DNA of 64,000 nt, taken from contig NZ_BMSE01000027.1 of NCBI RefSeq assembly GCF_014648995.1, positions 1-64,000 of the forward strand, written 5' to 3'. The stretch is from Streptomyces massasporeus (GTDB lineage Bacteria > Actinomycetota > Actinomycetes > Streptomycetales > Streptomycetaceae). Shown here in pieces: positions 8,093 to 15,383 of the stretch. The notes beneath the pieces are model-generated. The model did no database searches. It saw only the letters and a program-made list of their open reading frames with translations, and was not told where the DNA came from. Position 1 is the first letter of the stretch, and each line of letters begins with the position of its first letter. The position numbers and the translations under genes were made by a program.

Positions 8093-9043
8093 TCAGCCCC
8101 GCAGCTCCGTCAGGAAGTCGATCAGCGCCTCGTTCACCTCGGCGGGCCGCTCCTGCTGCGTCCAGTGGCCGCAGCCCGGCAGCACGAGCGGCTTGCGGCG
8201 CAGGTTCGGCATCAACTCCGGCAGCCGCTCGATCAGTTCGGGCGTGCCCGGGAAGGCCGGGACCAGGTCCCGGTCGCCGTACATGTACAGCGAGGGCGGG
8301 GAGACGACCGCGCCCTGCCAGGGGGCGGTCAGCTCCCAGTTGCGGTCCAGGTTGCGGTACCAGTTGAGCGCGCCGGTGAAGCCCGGCTCGAAGCCCTCGG
8401 TGAGCACGTCGAGGTCTTCCTCGGTCAGCCACTCCGGCAGCACCTCGGGGTTCGGCGCGTCCGTGAGCCAGCCGCGCTCCAGGTCGACCAGGGCCTGCTC
8501 GGGGCGCCCGGCGTCCGGCGCGTCGCCGGAGGCGGAGTACAGCAGCTTGCGCAGGGTCGTGCGGGTGTCGGCGGCGAACTCGGCGTCCGCGACGCCGGGC
8601 CGGTTGAAGTAGTTCCAGTAGAAGCGGCCCTCGAACCGCTCCTGCATGGTCTCCAGCGGGGGCCGGCTGCCGCGGAACGGCGGCGGCACACTCAGCCCCG
8701 CCACCCCGCGCACCACGTCCGGCCGCAGCAGCGCGGTGTGCCAGGCCACCGGCGCGCCCCAGTCGTGCCCGACGACGAACGCCCGCTCCTCGCCCAGCGC
8801 GTGGATCAGCCCGACCACGTCCCCCACCAGGTGGAGGATGCTGTAGGCGGACACGTCCTCGGGGCGGTCGCTGCCGCCGTACCCGCGCTGGTCGGGCGCG
8901 ACCACCCGGAAACCGGCCTCGGCCAGCGGGCCGAACTGGTGCCGCCAGGAGTGCCAGGACTCCGGGAATCCGTGCAGCAGCACCACGAGCGGGCCCTCGC
9001 CCTGCTCCGCGATGTGCAGCTGTATGCCATTGACGTCGATCAT
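8093..9043 (-). CDS. Epoxide hydrolase (alpha/beta hydrolase)
   Basis: 316 residues. Alpha/beta-hydrolase landmarks: oxyanion motif HGFPESW at 24-30, nucleophile Asp94 in VVGHDWGAPVAWH, and catalytic His293 in GCGHWTQQE. An Asp nucleophile, rather than Ser, in HDWG indicates epoxide hydrolase or a close hydrolytic relative. The ATG at 9043 is used; a GTG at 9058 is an alternative. It is the last of four leftward genes (8093-11450) and starts 49 bases after the crotonase stop, so it may be the end of that operon. Its short upstream gap holds a 14-base palindrome, so a separate promoter is possible. Substrate unknown, probably an epoxide from the pathway. Confidence 0.88.
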   Translation of the reverse strand: MIDVNGIQLHIAEQGEGPLVVLLHGFPESWHSWRHQFGPLAEAGFRVVAPDQRGYGGSDRPEDVSAYSILHLVGDVVGLIHALGEERAFVVGHDWGAPVAWHTALLRPDVVRGVAGLSVPPPFRGSRPPLETMQERFEGRFYWNYFNRPGVADAEFAADTRTTLRKLLYSASGDAPDAGRPEQALVDLERGWLTDAPNPEVLPEWLTEEDLDVLTEGFEPGFTGALNWYRNLDRNWELTAPWQGAVVSPPSLYMYGDRDLVPAFPGTPELIERLPELMPNLRRKPLVLPGCGHWTQQERPAEVNEALIDFLTELRG

Positions 9044-9066
9044 CCGATGCTCAACCACACGCCGAG

Positions 9067-9080
9067 CATACGCATGTATG
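9067..9080. promoter_or_regulatory. CATAC-GCAT-GTATG inverted repeat upstream of epoxide hydrolase
   Basis: A perfect 5-base-arm palindrome, 23 bases before the epoxide hydrolase ATG, in an unusually AT-containing patch. Possible operator or -10 region; no known factor recognised. Confidence 0.35.
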
Positions 9081-9092
9081 AGGAAACGACTT

Positions 9093-9869
9093 CTACTCCC
9101 GCAACCGGTACTCCCGCGACCGCTCCCCGAACAACCGGGCCTGCCGCTCACCCGCCGCGTTCCCGAGTGCGATGAGGTGCGGCGCCTGCGCGACCCCCTG
9201 CGAGCGCCCCGCCTCGCTCGCGGCCCACAGCGCCCGCACGGTCCCCTGGACGGCCTCGGTCGGATACCCGGCGAGGACCGCGGCGCACGAGGTCGCCGCC
9301 TCCAAGGCCGCCCCCTCCGCCACGAGTTCCGACACCAGCCCGACCTCGTACGCCCGCCGGGCCGAGATGCGTTCCGCCGTCCCCATCAACGCCATCCGCG
9401 CGACCTCGCCGTACGGCATGCGCTGCGCCATCAGGACGGACTCGTAGGCGCTGACCATGCCGTAGGTGGTGTGCGGGTCGAAGAAGGTGGCGGTGGTGTC
9501 CGCGACGAGGAACTCGGCCTCGCCCAGCAGGTAGAAGGCGCCGCCGCAGGCCATGCCGTGCACGGCGGCGACGACCGGTTTCCACAGGTCGTTCGCCTTG
9601 GGGCCGATGACGAGCAGCGGATCGTCCTGCGCGTAGGGCGAGTTCGGCTGCGGGACGACGGCGTCCCGGTCGATGCCGGTGCAGAAGGCGCGGTCACCGG
9701 CCCCGGTGAGGACGATCGCCCGCACGGCGTCGTCGAACCGCAAGTCGTGCCAGGTGGAGGCGAGTTCGTCGGCCATGGCGAGGTCGACGGCGTTGAGCCG
9801 CTCGGGCCGGTTCAGCGTCACCACGGCGACCCCGCTGTCCCGGTCGGCCCGCACGAGCACGCTGCTCAT
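9093..9869 (-). CDS. Enoyl-CoA hydratase/isomerase (crotonase) family protein
   Basis: 258 residues of the crotonase superfamily. Seen: an N-terminal beta strand with VTLNRPERLNAVD, the first oxyanion-hole segment AFCTGID, and the second, VVAAVHGMACGGAFYLLGEAEFLVAD. The region that in true hydratases supplies the second catalytic Glu (a GxxPExG-like segment) reads FDPHTTYGMVSAYES, so standard hydratase chemistry is doubtful; a C-C hydrolase, isomerase or decarboxylase role is possible. The start ATG overlaps the DUF35 stop (ATGA), so translation is coupled. Part of the operon starting at 11450. Confidence 0.85.
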   Translation of the reverse strand: MSSVLVRADRDSGVAVVTLNRPERLNAVDLAMADELASTWHDLRFDDAVRAIVLTGAGDRAFCTGIDRDAVVPQPNSPYAQDDPLLVIGPKANDLWKPVVAAVHGMACGGAFYLLGEAEFLVADTTATFFDPHTTYGMVSAYESVLMAQRMPYGEVARMALMGTAERISARRAYEVGLVSELVAEGAALEAATSCAAVLAGYPTEAVQGTVRALWAASEAGRSQGVAQAPHLIALGNAAGERQARLFGERSREYRLRE

Positions 9870-10279
9870 GGCCGCTCCGGAACCCACTGGGGAAGGCCGT
9901 CGTGGAAGACGGCCCGCACCCGGGCGCCGATGCGCACGCTCTGCGGCGGGAAGGCGCCGAGCGGCTGCCCGGCCGCCGCGACCAGGTTGCCCACCAGCCG
10001 GATGCGAGGCGCCTCGTCCAGCTCGACGACGACCACGTTGTACGGCGCCTGCGCCGCGTAGTCGGGCAGCAGCGGCGGATGGGCGACGACGTACGACCAG
10101 ACCCGGCCCCGCCCGGACACCGCACGCCACTCGCTCTCGAAGGACCGGCAGTGCGGGCAGCAGGGCCGGGGCGGGAAGCGGAGCTCTCCGCAGTCGCCGC
10201 AGGCCTGGACGCGGAGTTCACCCTGCGCGGCGTACTCCCAGAAGGGAGCGCCGTCGGTGTCGGGGACGGGACGCAGCAC
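9866..10279 (-). CDS. DUF35 OB-fold zinc-ribbon protein (ChsH2/aldolase-partner type)
   Basis: 137 residues. The N-terminal half has a rubredoxin-like zinc ribbon (QACGDCGELRFPPRPCCPHC; four ligand Cys in CxxC pairs); the C-terminal half is an OB-fold (WSYVVAHPP ... VRIGARVRAVF). In actinobacterial sterol degradation such proteins pair with an Ltp2-like thiolase homologue to form a retro-aldolase that cuts a side chain. The gene for an Ltp2-like protein lies 10 bases upstream, so an obligate complex is a reasonable inference. Overlaps the crotonase gene downstream. Confidence 0.9.
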   Translation of the reverse strand: MLRPVPDTDGAPFWEYAAQGELRVQACGDCGELRFPPRPCCPHCRSFESEWRAVSGRGRVWSYVVAHPPLLPDYAAQAPYNVVVVELDEAPRIRLVGNLVAAAGQPLGAFPPQSVRIGARVRAVFHDGLPQWVPERP

Positions 10280-10289
10280 GAGCGGCTCC

Positions 10290-11450
10290 TCAACTCCTCA
10301 GCAGCAGGGCGGAGGTCGGGACCCCTTCCCCGGCGGTGACCAGACAGGCGGAGGCTCCCGGCACCTGCGCGGTACTGGTCCCGCGCAGCTGCCTGACCCC
10401 CTCGTTGATGAGGTTGAACCCGTGCACGTAGGCCTCGGACAGCCCGCCCCCGCCGGTGTTCACCGGCAGCAGCCCGCCGGTCTCCAGCGCCCCGCCCTCG
10501 GTGAACGCCCCGCCCTCACCGCGCCCGCAGAAGCCGTAGCCCTCCAGGGAGAGCAGGACCAGGGGCGTGAAGGCGTCGTAGATCTGGGCGACGTCGACGT
10601 CCTCGGGGGCCAGGTCGGAGTGTTTCCACAGGTGCCGGGCGGCGCTCCAGGCGGGGCCGGTGAGGGGGTCGTCGTTCCAGTAGTTGACCATGCCGTGGTG
10701 CTGGGCGGGGAGCGACTGGGCGACGGAATGGACGTAGACGGGTCTGCGCCGGCAGTCGCGGGCGCGCTCGGCGGAGACCACGACACAGGCCAGCGCCCCG
10801 TCCGTCTCCAGGCAGTTGTCGAACAGGCACAGCGGCTCGCTGATCCAGCGGGAGGTCATGTACATCTCGCGGGTCAGGGGGCGGTCGTACATGATCGCGG
10901 CGGGGTTCTGGTTGGCCCGGTTGCGGCAGGCCAGGGCGACGTTGAACAGGTGGTCGCGGGTGGCGCCGTACTCGTGCATGTAGCGGCGGGTGAGCATCGC
11001 GATCTCGTCGGCGGGCCTCAGCAGCCCGTAGGGGCGGGTCCACTGGGCCGGGGTCGGGAGCTGGGCGGTGGTGTTGGTCCAGGGCCGCGGACCGCTGCCC
11101 CGCTTGCGGGACCGCCAGGCGACCCCGACGCTCGCCTGCCCGGCCGTGATGGCGGCGGCGAGATGGGCGACGGTGGCGCACGAACCGCCGCCGCCGAAGC
11201 CGACCTTGCTGAAGAAGGTGAGGTCGCCGAAGCCGCAGGCCTTCGCCAGCTCCACCTCGTCCGTCTCCTCCATGGTGTAGGAGGCGAGGGCGTCGACCTC
11301 GCCGGGTGCGATCCCGGCGTCGTCGAGAGCGGCCAGGACGGCCCGGCAGGCCAGGGTGCGTTCGTCCTCCGGCAGCCGCTTGGCGAAGGGTGTCTGGCCT
11401 ATGCCGACGAGAGCGGTGGCGTCCTTGAGGCCTCCCGATCCTGCTGCCAT
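10290..11450 (-). CDS. Ltp2-like thiolase-fold retro-aldolase
   Basis: 386 residues of the thiolase superfamily. The usual nucleophile region reads GFGGGGSCATV, with Gly where Cys would be. The C-terminal active-site segment reads NTGGGGLSEAYVHG, with Tyr where thiolases carry His. As I know them, Ltp2 aldolases of steroid degradation use tyrosines here, so this looks like an aldol-cleaving enzyme acting with the DUF35 protein downstream. Start: ATG at 11450 with GGAGGT in front. It heads a leftward operon (aldolase, DUF35, crotonase, epoxide hydrolase) and shares a double-operator region with the divergent CoA ligase. Confidence 0.88.
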   Translation of the reverse strand: MAAGSGGLKDATALVGIGQTPFAKRLPEDERTLACRAVLAALDDAGIAPGEVDALASYTMEETDEVELAKACGFGDLTFFSKVGFGGGGSCATVAHLAAAITAGQASVGVAWRSRKRGSGPRPWTNTTAQLPTPAQWTRPYGLLRPADEIAMLTRRYMHEYGATRDHLFNVALACRNRANQNPAAIMYDRPLTREMYMTSRWISEPLCLFDNCLETDGALACVVVSAERARDCRRRPVYVHSVAQSLPAQHHGMVNYWNDDPLTGPAWSAARHLWKHSDLAPEDVDVAQIYDAFTPLVLLSLEGYGFCGRGEGGAFTEGGALETGGLLPVNTGGGGLSEAYVHGFNLINEGVRQLRGTSTAQVPGASACLVTAGEGVPTSALLLRS

Positions 11451-11479
11451 GCTGCGCGCACCTCCGGGGCCGAGCGGTC

Positions 11480-11496
11480 GCTGACAGGTCGTCAGA
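11480..11496. promoter_or_regulatory. Operator copy 3 (TCTGACG-N3-CGTCAGA family)
   Basis: GCTGACAGGTCGTCAGA has two mismatches to the consensus arms and lies 29 bases upstream of the Ltp2-like gene. Confidence 0.7.
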
Positions 11497-11506
11497 TTAC
11501 AGATAA

Positions 11507-11523
11507 TCTGACGGGTAGTCAGC
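11507..11523. promoter_or_regulatory. Operator copy 4 (TCTGACG-N3-CGTCAGA family)
   Basis: TCTGACGGGTAGTCAGC has two mismatches to the consensus arms. Its centre is 27 bases from copy 3 and it ends 24 bases before the CoA-ligase start, so each divergent gene has its own operator. Confidence 0.7.
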
Positions 11524-11547
11524 TCCTATGGCGTGGGGAGGCGTGCT

Positions 11548-13155
11548 GTGCGAGCGGATACGGCATGGGAAAGCGTTCCGGACCTGGTCAGGGCGGCGGC
11601 CGAGCGCTACGCGGACGTCGAGGCGGTCGTCGAGGGCCGCACCCGCGTCACCTACGCGGAACTCGGCGCACGCGTGGAGCGCGCGGCGGCGGCCTGCCTG
11701 GCCACCGGCGTCGAGCCGGGTGACCGGGTCGCCATCTGGGCCCCCAACTCCCTCGACTGGATCGTCGCGGCCCTGGGCGCGGTGTCCGCGGGCGCGGTGC
11801 TCGTGCCGCTGAACACCCGGTTCAAGGGCGCCGAAGCCGCGGACGTGCTGCGCCGCAGCGGTGCCCGACTGCTGTTCGTGACGGGCACGTTCCTCGGAAC
11901 GTCGTACGTGGCGTCCCTGCGCAGGGCCGCCGGAGACGGTCCCGGCGCCGGCCCGCTGCCCGGCCTGCCCGCCATGAGGCACGCGGTCGTCCTCTCGGAG
12001 GACGCCCCGGCCGACTTCCTGACCTGGAAGGACTTCCTGGCCGGCGGGGAGGGGGTGGGAACGGCGGACGTACGCGACAGGTCCGCGGCCGTGCGGGGGA
12101 CCTGGCCCTCGGACATCATCTTCACCTCGGGCACGACCGGCCGCCCCAAGGGCGCGGTCATCACCCACGACCAGACCCTGCGCGCCTACGACATCTGGGG
12201 CGACCTCGCGGGCCTCACCCGGGGCGACCGCTATCTGATCGTCAATCCCTTCTTCCACACCTTCGGCTACAAGGCCGGGGTGATCGCCTGCCTCATGCGG
12301 GGCGCGACGATGATCCCCCAGCCGGTGTTCAGCGTGAACACGGTTCTGGCCAACATCGCCGCCGAACGGGTCTCCGTACTTCCCGGCCCCCCGACCCTCC
12401 TCCAGTCCCTCCTGGACCACCCCGCACGCGACGCCCACGACCTCTCGGCCCTCCGCCTGGTGGTGACGGGAGCGGCGGTCGTGCCGCTGCGCCTGGTGGA
12501 GCGCCTGCGCACCGAACTCGGCGTCGGCACGGTCCTCACGGCCTACGGCCTCTCCGAGGCGAGCGGCATCGTCACGATGTGCCGGCGCGGCGACGACCCG
12601 ACGGTCATCGCGTCCACGTCGGGCCGCGCCGTCCCCGGCACGCGGATCCGGGTCGTGGACCCCGAGAACCGGCCCCTGGAACCCGGCCTGCCCGGCGAGG
12701 TCCTGGTGCGCGGCTTCAACGTCATGTCCGGCTACTACGAGGACGAGCAGGCCACCGCCGAGGTGCTGACCCCCGACGGCTGGCTGCGCACCGGTGACAT
12801 CGGCGTCCTGGACGCGGCGGGAAACCTGCGCATCACCGACCGCCTCAAGGACATGTTCATCGTCGGCGGCTTCAACGCCTACCCCGCCGAGATAGAGCAG
12901 CTGCTGGGCCTGCACCCGGACGTGGCCGACGTGGCGGTGATCGGCGTACCGGACGCCCGGCTCGGCGAGGTCGGCCGGGCCTACGTCGTACGACGCCCCG
13001 GTGCCCTGCTGACCGCCGACGACCTGATCGCCTGGTCCCGCAGGGAGATGGCGAACTACAAGGTCCCGAGAACGGTGGAGTTCGTCGCCGAGCTGCCGCG
13101 CAACGCGAGCGGGAAGGTCGTGAAGGGCGCCCTGCGGGACCGGGTCACCGGCTGA
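11548..13155 (+). CDS. Acyl-CoA synthetase (AMP-forming, FadD type)
   Basis: A 535-residue ANL-superfamily ligase that activates a carboxylic acid to its CoA thioester via acyl-AMP. Motifs: the ATP-binding loop FTSGTTGRPKGA at residues 192-203, TAYGLSEASG, the hinge GWLRTGDIG, and the C-terminal NASGKVVKG with the catalytic Lys. The GTG at 11548 is preferred over the in-frame GTG at 11533 because GGGGAGG at 11535-11541 precedes it at normal spacing. As the only CoA ligase in the operator-linked set, it probably feeds the pathway's entry acid or a released ring fragment. FadD3-like by general architecture; the specific acid cannot be assigned. Confidence 0.93.
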   Translation: MRADTAWESVPDLVRAAAERYADVEAVVEGRTRVTYAELGARVERAAAACLATGVEPGDRVAIWAPNSLDWIVAALGAVSAGAVLVPLNTRFKGAEAADVLRRSGARLLFVTGTFLGTSYVASLRRAAGDGPGAGPLPGLPAMRHAVVLSEDAPADFLTWKDFLAGGEGVGTADVRDRSAAVRGTWPSDIIFTSGTTGRPKGAVITHDQTLRAYDIWGDLAGLTRGDRYLIVNPFFHTFGYKAGVIACLMRGATMIPQPVFSVNTVLANIAAERVSVLPGPPTLLQSLLDHPARDAHDLSALRLVVTGAAVVPLRLVERLRTELGVGTVLTAYGLSEASGIVTMCRRGDDPTVIASTSGRAVPGTRIRVVDPENRPLEPGLPGEVLVRGFNVMSGYYEDEQATAEVLTPDGWLRTGDIGVLDAAGNLRITDRLKDMFIVGGFNAYPAEIEQLLGLHPDVADVAVIGVPDARLGEVGRAYVVRRPGALLTADDLIAWSRREMANYKVPRTVEFVAELPRNASGKVVKGALRDRVTG

Positions 13156-13211
13156 GCGGCGGGGCCGGCGTGCGGGATCGGGTCACCGGCTGAGCGGCAG
13201 GGCCGGCGTGC
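13133..13211. repeat. 38-base tandem duplication across convergent gene ends
   Basis: Two consecutive copies (13133-13170 and 13171-13208, similarity running to 13211) differ at about two positions. Each copy carries both the last codons and stop of the rightward ligase and the last codons and stop of the leftward SMP-30 gene; the first copy serves the ligase and the second serves SMP-30. Confidence 0.85.
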
Positions 13212-14109
13212 CGGTGACCGACATCATCAGGGAGTACAGGGTGGTGTCGGCGGCGATGAACAGCCGGTTGCGCCGGGCGCCGCCGAACCGCACGTTGGCG
13301 ACGGTGCCGGGCACCAGGATGCGGCCCAGGAGCGTGCCGTCGGGGTCGTAGCAGTGCACGCCCCCGTCCATGGCGGCGGCCCAGAGCCGCCCCTCGTCGT
13401 CGAACCGGATGTTGTCGAAGTTGCCCTGCGCGCATGCGGTGAACACCTCGCCCCCGGAGAGCGAGAACCCGTCCTCGCTCACGTCGAAGACGCGGATGTG
13501 GTTGGCCACGCTGTCGGACACGAACAGCCGCCGCTCGTCCGGTGAGAAGACCAGCCCGTTGGGCCCCTCGAACCCGTCGGCGACCAGCCGCACCTCGCCG
13601 CTCGCGGGGTCGACCCGGTAGACGTTGCGGGCACCGATCTCGCTCTCGGCGCGATGCCCCTCGTAGTCGGTGGCGATCCCGAACTCGGGGTCGGAGAACC
13701 ACACCGACCCGTCCGACCTCACCACGGCGTCGTTAGGGCTGTTGAGCCGCTTGCCCCGGAACCGCTCGGCGATCACCGTGACCGAACCGTCGTGCTCGGT
13801 CCTGGTCACCCGCCGATTGCCCTGCTCACAGGTGACGAGACGCCCCTGGACGTCCAGGGTGCTGCCGTTCGGGTAGCCGGCGGGGGAGCGGAACACCCCG
13901 ACGGCCCCGGTGGTCTCGTCCCACCGCAGCAGCCGGTCGTTCGGGATGTCGCTCCACACGAGATACCGCCCGGCGGGCACGTACACGGGCCCCTCGGCCC
14001 ACCGGCACCCCTCGTAAAGGACCTCCAGCCGCGAGTCCCCGGCCTGACATCGCCCCGTCCGGAACCGCTCGTCGAAGGTCTCGTAGAGGAGGGGCTGCTC
14101 GCCGGGCAT
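13183..14109 (-). CDS. SMP-30/gluconolactonase-type six-bladed propeller hydrolase
   Basis: 308 residues of the SMP-30/gluconolactonase/LRE family, metal-dependent lactonases. Seen: the WAEGPVYVP metal-binding Glu segment near residue 40, NSPNDAVVRSDGSVWFSDP near 125, GFEGPNGLVFSPDERRLFVSDS near 185, and DNIRFDDEGRLWAA near 235, spaced as propeller blades. No signal peptide, so cytoplasmic. Convergent with the CoA ligase and inside the catabolic block, so opening a lactone intermediate is plausible, although no operator was found at its own start and it may be regulated separately. ATG 14109 is used. Confidence 0.88.
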   Translation of the reverse strand: MPGEQPLLYETFDERFRTGRCQAGDSRLEVLYEGCRWAEGPVYVPAGRYLVWSDIPNDRLLRWDETTGAVGVFRSPAGYPNGSTLDVQGRLVTCEQGNRRVTRTEHDGSVTVIAERFRGKRLNSPNDAVVRSDGSVWFSDPEFGIATDYEGHRAESEIGARNVYRVDPASGEVRLVADGFEGPNGLVFSPDERRLFVSDSVANHIRVFDVSEDGFSLSGGEVFTACAQGNFDNIRFDDEGRLWAAAMDGGVHCYDPDGTLLGRILVPGTVANVRFGGARRNRLFIAADTTLYSLMMSVTGTPALPLSR

Positions 14110-14228
14110 GGGGGGGCCGCCTTCATGAGTGGGCCGACGGGTGATCTGCGCGAACCCACTATCGCGCGCCGCGGCCGGGGGCGCACTACGCCGGGCCGAC
14201 CGCGCTCAGGGCCGGTATGGTAAGCGGT

Positions 14229-14507
14229 ATGGCAACGAAGAAGTACACCGTGACGCTGCCGGAGGAGCTCGCCGAGGAGATCCGGCAGGAGGTCGGGTCC
14301 GGAGGCTTCAGCGCCTATGTGACGCGGGCCATAGAGCGCCAGCGGGAGCAGGATCGGTTGGGAGAGCTGGTGACCTGGCTGGAGCACGAGCACGGCCCCG
14401 TCACCGAGGCCGAACTCGCGTCGGCCGAGGCCGAGCGCAGGGAGTTCGAGCGTCACTTCACCGAGCAGGGCACGAGGACCGGCGAACGGGACCGGAGGGC
14501 GAACTAG
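14229..14507 (+). CDS. Ribbon-helix-helix antitoxin of a PIN toxin pair
   Basis: 92 residues beginning MATKKYTVTLPEELAEEIRQEV, the beta-strand/helix pattern of ribbon-helix-helix DNA-binding antitoxins, then GGFSAYVTRAIERQREQDR. The C-terminal half is charged and helical (EAELASAEAERREFERHF) and would wrap the toxin. The stop TAG overlaps the toxin's GTG start (TAGTG), the usual coupling of toxin-antitoxin pairs. An in-frame ATG at 14217 is an alternative start; 14229 fits the family better. Confidence 0.85.
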   Translation: MATKKYTVTLPEELAEEIRQEVGSGGFSAYVTRAIERQREQDRLGELVTWLEHEHGPVTEAELASAEAERREFERHFTEQGTRTGERDRRAN

Positions 14508-14902
14508 TGGTGCCGTCCTGCTACGTGCTGGACTGCGAGGCGTTGTCCCGGGCCGTTCTGGGCGACCGGGTGATGCTCGCGCGGCTCAAGGACGCACACT
14601 GCTCCGGGATCCGCGTCGTGACCAGCTCGATGACGCTGATCGAGGCCTACCACGGCCGGGTGAGGCGCGCGGCCTGGGCGCGGGCGATGTCGCGTGTCGT
14701 GGTGGAACCCGTGACCCGCGAGGTCGCCGACGCCGCTGTCACCCTGCTCCAGGAAACGGGTCTGCACGGCCACGAGTACGCGATCGACGCGGCCCTGGCC
14801 GTGATCGCGGGCCGACAGCCCGCAGGTGTGGTGCTCTTCACGTCCGACGAGGACGACATGGGAAAGCTGTGCGGGCCGGGCGTGCGGGTCGTTCCGCTGT
14901 GA
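14507..14902 (+). CDS. PIN-domain ribonuclease toxin (VapC-like)
   Basis: 131 residues. PIN-fold acidic residues are visible: Asp9 in YVLDCEAL, Glu46 in TLIEAYH, the Asp in HEYAIDAALAV and the acidic TSDEDD. These chelate Mg/Mn for RNA cleavage in VapC-type toxins. GTG start at 14507 with GGAGGG eight bases upstream, overlapping the antitoxin stop. Such pairs often mark inserted DNA; this one lies exactly between the catabolic block and afsS. Confidence 0.88.
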   Translation: MVPSCYVLDCEALSRAVLGDRVMLARLKDAHCSGIRVVTSSMTLIEAYHGRVRRAAWARAMSRVVVEPVTREVADAAVTLLQETGLHGHEYAIDAALAVIAGRQPAGVVLFTSDEDDMGKLCGPGVRVVPL

Positions 14903-14930
14903 CATGACGGCATCTGCCCGCGGACACACC

Positions 14931-14969
14931 TCGGCCGCGACGGCTCCCCCTCCGCGCCGCCGCGGCCGA
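14931..14969. terminator. Hairpin between PIN toxin and afsS
   Basis: Nine-base arms TCGGCCGCG and CGCGGCCGA around a 21-base GC-rich loop, between convergent genes. The large loop makes this a moderate call. Confidence 0.45.
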
Positions 14970-14987
14970 ACCCCGTGTGACGGTGGC

Positions 14988-15164
14988 TTACTTCGCCGGC
15001 TTGAACGGCTCCGACGTGGCGTGCAGGTCCTTCGTCTCCAGCGGCTCGTCCGTGGCGTGCAGGTCCTGCTTCTTGACGGCGCCCTCGTCCGTGGCGTGCA
15101 GGTCCTTGGTCTCCAGCGGCTCGTCCGTGGCGTGCAGGTCCTGCGGCTTGAGCTGGTCGCCCAT
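14988..15164 (-). CDS. afsS: AfsS small regulatory protein, four-repeat
   Basis: 58 residues, almost entirely four copies of a unit like KDLHATDEP (QDLHATDEP, KDLHATDEG, QDLHATDEP, KDLHATSEP). This is the signature of AfsS, the small protein switched on by AfsR that stimulates antibiotic production in S. coelicolor; its molecular action is not settled. The ATG at 15164 (MGDQLKP) is chosen because GGGGAG lies nine bases upstream; a TTG nine bases earlier is in frame. It lies directly downstream of afsR on the same strand with its own AfsR-type promoter. Confidence 0.95.
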   Translation of the reverse strand: MGDQLKPQDLHATDEPLETKDLHATDEGAVKKQDLHATDEPLETKDLHATSEPFKPAK

Positions 15165-15334
15165 GATCGTCAACTCCCCTTGGCGTGGATCAAGCAGTGA
15201 GGTCGGCGGGCCCGCCCGGTCACTCCCCCGAGTGTGGCCGGGCGGGACCCACCCGGGCCGCTCGCCCCGAACGACCGGAGCGAGGCCCGTGCGGTGACCC
15301 GTCTGCCCCCCGACGCGACGGATCGACTGCGTCC

Positions 15335-15368
15335 ATCATGGCGTGGGGGGATAAACGAATGATGAACG
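15335..15368 (-). promoter_or_regulatory. AfsR-dependent promoter of afsS
   Basis: Read on the minus strand: CGTTCATC, then CGTTTATC eleven bases further on (start to start; 15361-15368 and 15350-15357), followed nine bases later by a -10-like CATGAT (15335-15340). AfsR is known to bind such direct repeats overlapping the -35 region of afsS. The arrangement is as expected for positive control of afsS by the adjacent afsR. Confidence 0.85.
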
Positions 15369-15383
15369 CCCCGTCCCGTCGCC

